Source of the DNA: Sipunculus nudus
Lineage: Eukaryota; Annelida; Sipuncula; Golfingiida; Sipunculidae
NCBI GenBank assembly: GCA_026874595.1
Contig: CM049308.1
Location: 34,154,027-34,218,026 of the forward strand
Length of the DNA stretch: 64,000 bases
Direction of reading: 5' to 3'
The position numbers were made by a program, and so were the translations under genes. Positions 55,977 to 64,000 of the stretch are shown here, piece after piece; position 1 is the stretch's first letter; every line of letters starts with the position of its first letter. Under the pieces are notes generated by a model. That model worked only from the letters and a program-made list of their open reading frames with translations, had not been told where the DNA came from and did no database searches.

Positions 55977-56543
55977 CCAGTCGTCCATTAGCAGAGTACA
56001 TTCTGTTACAATTACTGCCATAAAGTATACTGATTTGACGTACTTGAAACATAAGCATATTTCCTACTAAGCATAAATTAGGTCACTGTGATCAGTCACT
56101 TCTTTCTTTTGAGATAATTATCAAATTATCTGTATATACATACACATGGAAGACATGAAATCTCATCTAGTTATAATTGAAGTGACAGAAAACGACCAGT
56201 TTTAAAGGAATATTTAAATTCTCTGTTTTGGTTCAAATGAGTGTATTTTGTCCAACTGTCACATATAAAATATAGAGCTTACCTTGATCGCGGTGCTTGA
56301 CTATGTTTGAATTATCATCAAAACAATTAATGTGCCTGGTACTGATAAAATGCTGATGGCTCAAGACCAAAGAACAGTTGTTATATACAATAAATTGGTT
56401 TATAACATTTTTAAGCAATGTAATAATTAATAATTTTTTATTGTACTATGTAAAAATCACTCCAAAACAATTAGTATGCACATGCTTGTGATTTGGAATC
56501 CCCAAAATACCACCTTGACCTTAATCATCATATGTGTTATATT
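55977..56543. other. No gene recognised
   Basis: AT-rich spacer before the hAT-type element. No coding signal. Confidence 0.35.
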
Positions 56544-56551
56544 ATATATAC

Positions 56552-57403
56552 TAGGGCTGTGTATCGGTCCGCCTCTTCCGATACAATACGTATTGCGCTA
56601 CAGTTAATTCGATACCGATAAGTATTGACGATACGTTTCATTTTTCTTTGTATATCATTTCTAGATAAAAGTTCTGTTTCTTGTTTTTATGTTTTTTTTA
56701 TTTTAACATACCACGTATTTAGTATGCTATGCTCTTAAGCAGCTTGATGTTAAATAAATAAACAGACCAGTTGATTTTAATTATCAAAATATATCTTATC
56801 AAGACTAACAAAAAGCTTTTTTCACCCCCCCCCCTAATATGCACAAATACTGTTTCATTGCATTAGGTGGGGAGGTTCATAGGCTGTATTTTATATGTCA
56901 TGTAATTACACTGTTTTGTTCTGTGAATATGAATCCCATTAGTCACTCTCATGTTTGTACAGGATTTGTCCCTAGGCTTTAACCATTTAATCTATTGTCG
57001 AACGCGGGAGTTCCGAGTAACTTTTGACCGGCTGCGTAAATAAAAAAAGTTAGAGATAAAAAGATATATACGTGAATGTACCTTATTCCTAATAACAATA
57101 TGTGATGTGAATATCAATTTCATTAATAAAGAGGAACGTCAGTATCATTCTTTTTTTATCGCTCACGTGCGCCTGTTTGTTATGGAAATACTGACGTGCA
57201 TGCGTATATACATTTATTGACAGGTCTTAAAAGCCAAGGCAACAAATATACAGTGCATTTAGATTTATAAATCGGCATGATTATGTTGAAGTATTAGTTA
57301 TATTCCTACTCTTTAGCAATCAATCGATACGACCAATACCAATATCGGTTATCGTATCCACGCCGTGTATCGATTGGTATCGATATATATTGATACAGCC
57401 CTA
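56552..57403. mobile_element. Non-autonomous hAT-type element, 852 bp
   Basis: Terminal inverted repeats TAGGGCTGTGTATC (left) and TAGGGCTGTATC (right, read inward), flanked by a perfect 8 bp duplication 'atatatac' (56544-56551 and 57404-57411). An 8 bp duplication and a 'TAGGG/CAGGG' start are hallmarks of hAT elements. The ends are rich in 'cgatac' words. No transposase is encoded. A partial second copy lies at 60123-60230. Confidence 0.8.
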
Positions 57404-57411
57404 ATATATAC

Positions 57412-58515
57412 AAAGAGCATAGTTTTAACTAAAACATTAAAAAGGTTACAACTCAAACAAACGACTGTCCTCTCATTCGTACAAGTCCACTCTGATCCTT
57501 CTGACTCTTACACACATTTGCAACTGCACCTGGCGTCACATCGACACTCTGGCATTACGTCCAGATTACTGGCGCTAGAGTGTCTTAACATCTAAGTCTG
57601 AGGAACGCATTATAAGGTCTTATGAAGATGCAAATATTTTCGTCATTTATGACGCCGCTTCAGGCACACCGTCAATCAACATATACCAGACCAATCGTTA
57701 GCATTTGTTGTGTACTTTCTAATAATACCAAACATGAGCTAGAAAAGTTTCGTTTAAACCCAGCACATTGAATTTATGACCACATGAACACAAGCATGGC
57801 TCGCATGGGTTACTGGACGCAGGCAGCTTGCAGGTGATACAGGAAATCACCCGTGTCCATGGAAACGGTGTTTCAGTTTGGGTTGTGAGCTTACATGTAA
57901 ACTATTGTGCGAGTTCATCATTCTTAGCATAATATTAAGATTATGGGCCGTTTACCACAATATGAATTCAACCCGATGAAAGACCACTGCGATACATTCC
58001 TCCATATTACCAGAATCACGACTCGAGTAGGCTCACCAGCCCAATTATCCGATTGCCTACTGAGTCGGGTTGTCACGGCTAAACTGCACCCTCATCTAAT
58101 ATACTGTCCAACACCCGCACCCTCATCAAATTTAATACTGTCCAACATCCACAGAGGCGCACCTGCCTGCTCATCCAAGGCGATAATAAAATGCAGGCCA
58201 CTAAATATTGTTCATTCTCACACACCTATCATGCTCACTGTCACTAATCCCATTCGATCACGTTTCTCCGGTAATCGTATATAGAAATTCATCAATTCGA
58301 CCCATAAATATGTATCCATGGCAACCAAAATAGATGAATCTGTAGTGAGCGAAAAGGCCACAGAGTAGTAAAGCAAATGAGCTACGTTTTGAGTGGCCAC
58401 GATTATTTTTTAAAAAGATATGAAGAAAATATCTATTGTGTTCGGTGACCTTTACTTTTCACAAGATAATTTACTCGTACATTTTTTTCACCTACATTTA
58501 TTTTGCATTCCCAGA
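57412..58515. other. No gene recognised
   Basis: A 113-codon frame at 57943-58284 contains a short internal duplication ('caccctcatctaatatactg', 'caccctcatcaaatttaata') and no domain features. Ends with 'attttgcattcccag', an acceptor-like site. Confidence 0.35.
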
Positions 58516-58946
58516 TGCTAGCTTTAAAATCTATATTAGGGATGGCTGGTAACACCCCTTATCAGAAGCCGCTGAAAATTAGTTGTCAAAAGCAGATGCA
58601 CAATCTAACTGGTAAACTAGAACTCTCTGTCGCCTATAGGATGGCATGCATCAATACAGTGTGCAGCAAACTTGATATAACTAATAAACTAAAGGAAACT
58701 AAAAGCTGTATCATTAGAAACTTTATGATTCCACAACATGGAAGAATTCTCTTGAACTCCAAAAGACTAATAGATAAGACATCCGAGCTGGAAGTCCCGG
58801 AACATGTCAACCTTAGAGCCGCGGAACTTGTAAATCCACCGACGCAACCAGTCTCACCCTTGAACCAGATTGAATGGATTGTGGGCCAACTAGTCTTCAT
58901 CCAAGAGACCATTCAAAACGTAACTTTCTGGGTCATAATCTATTAA
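58516..58946 (+). CDS. Possible terminal exon, unknown protein
   Basis: After the acceptor-like 'ttttgcattcccag', 143 codons are open to a TAA: 'MLALKSILGMAGNTPYQKPL', 'ISCQKQMHNLTGKLELSVAY', 'LIDKTSELEVPEHVNLRAAE', ending 'NVTFWVIIY'. Amino-acid composition is protein-like with alternating hydrophobic residues, and there are no low-complexity runs. No family recognised. It could be the 3' exon of a gene whose other exons are unrecognised, or a piece of a mobile element. Confidence 0.35.
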
Positions 58947-60122
58947 TGGCGTAAAGATCTTGGCTTGTTAAGACTCAGAAACGTATTTTTACAAATTTTA
59001 AATATTAAAAGTTCTTTTAAAATGTTAAAATTATAAGTTCCTATAAAACTTTCCTTTTTAACTTGTAGATCACCCCCCCCCCCCCCCCCTCAGTATTTTA
59101 GTCTGCTACAATCTTGTGCTGATGCTTTGTTCATGTAGTTTGCAAAGGTGACGCACCTATTAACTCCTGGATCCATACGATTATTCCTTTTATATTGATT
59201 GGCAAATATTTTTTAAAAATATTTATTTGATATTTCTGTGCCATAATTATTTTAAATTGGAAATATAATAATATGTGTTTTAGTCTGTTGAATAACATCG
59301 GTTGAAGAACCGATCATAACTGTGTGTACTGAATGAGATTCATTTTCCAGGATAAAATGCCCAGAACTGTTCAAGTGAGTGGCAGACACTTGACTATTTC
59401 GGACATGACGGTTTCTGTCCAGGTGGCACATTCATTAGCAGCTATAAAAGTCGGCAATAGCGTGAAACTAAATCATAAATACGTGACCACACGAGAAATA
59501 TAAAAATCAAGACAGGCGGCTTTGTTTACATGTCCAGAAATAACACTTGTCACAAAATGTCTTCATGATCTCAAGATTCCATTTTGATTCATAAATTTGG
59601 ATAGGAGCGTAGACAAATCTGTCAATTGTAGATAATCAGACATTTCTGAGGATTGGACATTTCCAAGTTCCTCACATTTTCATATTATTTTCCCTCGAGC
59701 TCGACGTACATAATTTAAAGGGAGAGGATCTACATATGTAGAGCAGGCAGAGGTATAATTAATTAAACGTACATAAAGAGAGACAGACCCTCTGTGACCT
59801 GTACTGTTTACACAGGGAGGTGATGGCAGTAGGTATCACTGACGCAATGCTGGTCCGTTGTCCCGTACAGTGCCGCTAGACTGGTCATGAATGAACTTAT
59901 TCGTGAGAAATCAGACCGTGGTCTGCGGACTTCCCGATGAGTCAGAAATGCTCCTTTTTTATGAGTAAAGGATTCTCTGCTTGGTTTCACGTGATATTTT
60001 ATCATCTCACAGTCGACATTTATCTTTTATATAACAAAAGAATCTGACATTTATAATGTACTTTACACCAGGATATATTTCTGTGGGTTCAGTATTAAAA
60101 GGGAGTAGTTTTAAGTGTTAAC
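58947..60122. other. No gene recognised; 17-C run
   Basis: A C run at 59073-59089 (a G run on the minus strand). The rest is spacer without recognised features. Confidence 0.4.
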
Positions 60123-60320
60123 TAGGGCTTGGTATCGGTCTGCTTGTTCAGGTACAATACACATTGTGATATACATAAAGGATACCAGATACATGTTGAC
60201 GATACACTTCATTTTTCTTTGTGATGATTTCTTATTGAAAGCTGTGTCAATTGGTGTACTATTGTCTTCGAAGCATGGAGAAATGTGTATGCATTGCTCA
60301 TCCAGTTGATAATATGGCAA
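60123..60320. repeat. hAT-type element, partial second copy
   Basis: 'tagggcttggtatcggtctg' through 'gttgacgatacacttcattt' and 'ttctttgtgatgatttctta' parallel the left end of 56552-57403. The right terminus was not found, so this copy is truncated. Confidence 0.65.
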
Positions 60321-60479
60321 GAAGTGATACTATTTAAGTCTTGATAGCTCTATATAAGAAATAAAAGGCAACATTAGTTTTATAAATAATTCAGATGAAA
60401 TTTTAAGTTGGAGTTGTATGACGTGCTGATTACACGATCACTTTCTCTCCGAACGTTTTTTATTGGCAATTTTGACTTA

Positions 60480-60736
60480 TATATGACCCACCAATAATGT
60501 AAGAACCCATTTGATTTTGGGATCATAATGCCAAAGGTCAAGGTCACAGGACCCACATCTTTAAAAAGATTTTTCATGTATTTTTAGCCAAACTTTCTGT
60601 TCAAAACATTCTATCTTCCAGATGTTGCTCACCTGCGAATAGTGGAAGTAACTGATGGATTTTGGGGTCACAAGGTCAAGGGGGAATCAATCAACATATT
60701 AGTTTCCAGATGATAACACCAGTTTAGTTTGAAATA
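60480..60736. repeat. Direct repeat flanking nested elements, left copy
   Basis: 'ggtcaaggtcacaggaccca' with 'agccaaactttctgttcaaa' and 'ctcacctgcgaatagtggaa' recur in the same order at 63830-64000 ('ggtcaaggtcacaggatcca', 'agccaaacttttcatctt', 'cccacctgccaatagggg'). The two look like units of one repeat array split by the 3 kb element between them. The right copy runs off the window. Confidence 0.7.
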
Positions 60737-63700
60737 CCGTATTTATTCAAATTTGGCGACCACTTAAAAATAATAAATTTTCTCAGAGGTCGAGATAATG
60801 GAGGATATTTGTAATCAGGGTTCATACACGTATCATGAGAAAACTTTCAAGCACTTTTCAAGGACCTGAAAAGTATTTTCAAGGACATCGAAATTTATGG
60901 ACCGTCAAGGCTCCCTCACCCATGCATGTTGCCGACATCGAAACTCTTCTAACACAAAATGCAATATAATATTTATTATAAGGAGATGGGCCATATAGTG
61001 TGATAAAAAGGCTAGAAAGGATAAAATAAGTAATAGTTATGAGGAAAAGACTCAGAAAAGTAACAAATTTAACCGAAATCTACACTTATAGCAAATGAAG
61101 CGCCTGTTAATACTCGGTATAGTCAGTCGCGGTTTAATACACAACGGCCCATTGTTTTAACTTTACATTCAAAATGATCACTCATCTTTGGCATGACCTT
61201 GACAGATTTAACTAATCTGATAACGAGGGTCTAAATTATAAAACCTATAATTTCTTGAATAGGGATCTCTGATTTGCCGACTAGCTCAAACTGTAGCAAA
61301 TTATATACTCATACAGAAGGGGTGCCGAAAAACCCCGACAGTTTGGCGATCGTTGGGGATATACATTCAAGTTTTCAACAGCAAAAAAATCAATAAAAGC
61401 CTGTAATATGTTACCCTTATACGATATTTGGGTATACTATTATGAAATTATTCAAAACAATACTAGTCAAATTTCGTATCAGCACGTTTAATATTACGAC
61501 CTTGTCGTGCACGAGGTTCCTGCCGTTTACCGCCAAGTCACAGGCCGAACGTGTCAACAAATGGCCGGGCAACACCTGTGAAGGTCGTTATCTAACGATC
61601 ACAGACGCAGCCATAATTCTGTTCAAACCTGTCCAATATTTCATTAAAACTAACAGTGTGAAATCTTATTTAAAGAAAAAAACTCTTATGGTGAGCTTTA
61701 TGCAAACTTTATGCAGGGCAAGGAGGGGGCCGATGCTGGAAGCTGTATATGTCGCTGATCATTCTTTAAACTGCCAGCGAACTACGCTTACAAACGGCTG
61801 TCACATAGCAACAAAAATGTGATTTCCCCCACGTATCCATGCCTTTTACAAACTGACGACAAAGTATGTGAATATACGTCATGCAGTACCTGCCAAACAC
61901 ATTTACCTAATTCAGACAACAGTATTTGTCTTTAGTTTGATTGACCCGGCGTGAAAACTGTATTTCGCTGATCAGTGGTCTTAGTGAGCTAACAAATGAC
62001 GATCACAGCGCGTACACGTGGAATGCGCAGGTACCAAGATAAAAAGAAAAATGCAACCCATGGGTAAACTGAAAAACCTTTTACCAAAACAAAGTCGGAT
62101 CGGGTTCGTTGGGGGAAATATGACCTCTCTGATATAATTATTATCGCCGAGATACCAATTTAAAACGTATAGTTAACTTGATTTAAACAACATATTCTAC
62201 TGAGCGAATTAGTTTTATATTATTATTATCTCTCAGATTCGAATTGTTCCCATCATGTATTTTTCACACATTTTATTCCCCTGGTTTGTTCCCAGATAAT
62301 TATTTCATTTGGACAGATCTTCTCAATAGCTATATTAATAATCTCTGTAGTATTACATTTCAATTTAAATTATAAATCTTGCGAAAATACTTAAGTGAAC
62401 CCGCCTAGCGTGTATTGAGTTTTCAATTAAAGAGCTTTTATACGTACCTGGGGGAAATCTCTGTGATCTTTACAGTAAAGCAGCTCACTTGGTATTTGAT
62501 AAGAAGCATGGTTATTACTCTTGTATATTAACTTGTTACACCGTCACTTTCACCGCCCAGTCTCATTCATCCACGATTGGGTTCATTCTATTTCATACAT
62601 TTGATTGACGTAGAGATGCCCGAAAGTCGATATTAAAATACAAGGTATGCAAAACACAACATACACCAAACTCTTTCACAAAATTTTAATTTATTTTTCT
62701 AGCACTTTTCCAAGCCACTCTCTCTTTTTAAGCACTTTTCAAGCCCTTGAAATTGAAATGACTAAATTCAAGAACTTTTCAAAGTGTTCAAGGTGCGTAC
62801 GAACCCTGGAAATATATCTTCCTGCAGAATCCGCGGTGGTCGAGATTTTAGAGGCATGCGGTTTGATAACCTTCCTTAGAGACGCAGAGCCGCTCTAACA
62901 CTCATTGAGTGATAATTTGGTCGTTTATAAGTTTGTTTTGTTAGCTTAACAGTATTTCCTACAAACAGGCTTCCAACCGTCACATAGTCCGCAAATGATT
63001 AATCAGACTGAGCTCAATCACTTCACAAAATGATCACTACTTTGCGTATAGGTACGATCACTTGACATAGACGGCAACTCATGTAACTACCAGCTGTGTC
63101 AAGTCAACCCACCAGGCGGCGATATCGGTGGGCCGAAAAGGGACAAGCAGCTGCACGGAAGTTGGAAAAGACTTTATAAAAAATAACTGCCTATTATCAG
63201 ATAACTTTTATTTGCATAATATGTAATAAATAATGGAAAGTAAAGGCGCGTTAAAATATATACGACCGGACTCGCGTGCTCTCGATCGGGCCCTGTTTGG
63301 TACGCGCGGTCACCCATCCAAAAACTAACGGGGGTCGTTTAAACTTAACTAGGATGACAGTTCCACGTGTCACAGTTGTTCCACCGCGCGTGCTTTCCCG
63401 CGTATTGTAAATATTATTGCTAAAGATCCCACGTGAATTGCACACGAGGCATGTGTGTACCAGGAATGGTACACGAGTTTGCTTCGTCATGGACACCAAT
63501 TTTGATCTTGAACACTCTATCATGTTTATATATTATGAAAAACGCATATTTGTATCTTCAAAAATGTTATTGGAAACAAGTTTGGTGTGGATGCTCAATG
63601 TAATATGAATCTAGTAAGATACAAACTGCGGTGACCGTGAGAGACGGAGGCATTTCACCTTAACATCGTCGACAGAAAACATTGTCGGCAGTCGCGAAAT

Positions 63701-63782
63701 TAGTCATTTTAGAAATTATGCTTTCAAAATATTTTTTTGGGGTCTAGAAATAAGAGGGATGGCCAAATTGGAATAAATACGG
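60737..63782. mobile_element. Outer inverted-repeat element, ~3.05 kb
   Basis: Left end CCGTATTTATTCAAATTTGG and right end (inward) CCGTATTTATTCCAATTTGG are imperfect inverted copies over about 26 bp, each flanked by TA. TA duplications and 'CCGTATTTA' ends fit Tc1/mariner-like non-autonomous elements, but no transposase is seen. A frame at 61442-61822 (126 codons) has no recognised domain. It contains the second inverted-repeat element at 60816-62808. Confidence 0.65.
60816..62808. mobile_element. Inner inverted-repeat element, ~2 kb
   Basis: Ends 'cagggttcatacacg' and (inward) 'cagggttcgtacgcacc'. Subterminal 'ttcaagcacttttcaaggac' on the left is mirrored by 'tcaagaacttttcaaagtgt' on the right. 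I know 'CAGGGTTCGTACG' ends from dispersed elements in fish and invertebrates. No target duplication could be confirmed, and no transposase frame was recognised. Confidence 0.55.
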
Positions 63783-64000
63783 TATTGGTTTCACACTTAA
63801 CCTTTATGGCCCATCACTAAAGTGAGAACTGTTGATTCTGGGTTCATTGGATCAAAGGTCAAGGTCACAGGATCCACTACTTTGGAAGATTGTGGATGCA
63901 TTTAAAGCCAAACTTTTCATCTTAATCCTTCCATCATCAACACGTGGCCCACCTGCCAATAGGGGAATTTTCCTTTGATTTTGTACGTTCAGTCTGTGCT
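63783..64000. repeat. Direct repeat flanking nested elements, right copy
   Basis: Same repeat as 60480-60736, continuing past the window end. Confidence 0.65.

Noticed and set aside
61442-61822. 126-codon frame inside the nested elements
   Set aside because: No transposase motif, no splice or promoter support. Listed only as part of the element.

Overview
The window looks like AT-rich, repeat-dense nuclear DNA of a marine invertebrate. Several repeat families (the 'tgtgagcttatgcgatgg...cgtcgtccgtcgt' family, the 'gcgggggcat...cgacacatctagtt' element, TGGCGCCACC arrays, 'ccgtatttattc' terminal inverted repeats) resemble types I associate with bivalve molluscs. That assignment is inference. 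Nothing looks prokaryotic: open frames are short, splice-like sites flank several coding blocks, and transposon relics dominate.

Layout. 1-6 kb: a PIF1-like helicase relic, a piggyBac relic (minus) and a dimeric satellite array (R2). 6-10 kb: a RecQ-like helicase relic, an exon-like block that recurs at 45.7 kb, and minisatellites. 10.5-15.8 kb: a possible promoter with a short first exon, a decayed L1/Tx1 relic, a decayed immunoglobulin exon, a 5'-truncated CR1/L2-type LINE and an antisense reverse transcriptase scrap. 16-22 kb: an inverted repeat partner of 7.8-9.3 kb, a dispersed repeat (R1) abutting a LINE 3' end, and a THAP-domain relic. 22.5-25.5 kb (minus): a multi-exon gene of an uncharacterised DDE-like metazoan family with two frameshifts. 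28.5-37 kb: R1 and R2 repeats interrupted by an almost intact 5.5 kb L1/Tx1-type retrotransposon with poly(A) tail and target-site duplication. 37.5-38.5 kb (minus): a pseudogene of a second uncharacterised, widely distributed family. 39.2-41.2 kb: an element holding a ~180 bp satellite with four-unit higher-order structure. 41.4-44.1 kb: an inverted second PIF1 copy and a second THAP relic. 45-49.4 kb: another exon fragment, a third long R1 copy and a second R2 array. 50-64 kb: another LINE relic, a short inverted-repeat element, a hAT-type non-autonomous element with perfect 8 bp target duplication, and two nested inverted-repeat elements.

The only long intact reading frame is ORF2 of the retrotransposon at 32682-36446 (1254 codons). 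Most remaining coding signal is decayed mobile-element sequence. Host-gene candidates (an Ig exon, a Cys-rich block near 26.8 kb, exons near 55.0 and 58.5 kb) are weak. I found no convincing tRNA, rRNA or CRISPR array. The best candidates for something under-described are the intron-containing DDE-like gene and the nested repeat architecture; the retrotransposon insertion is the best-resolved event.
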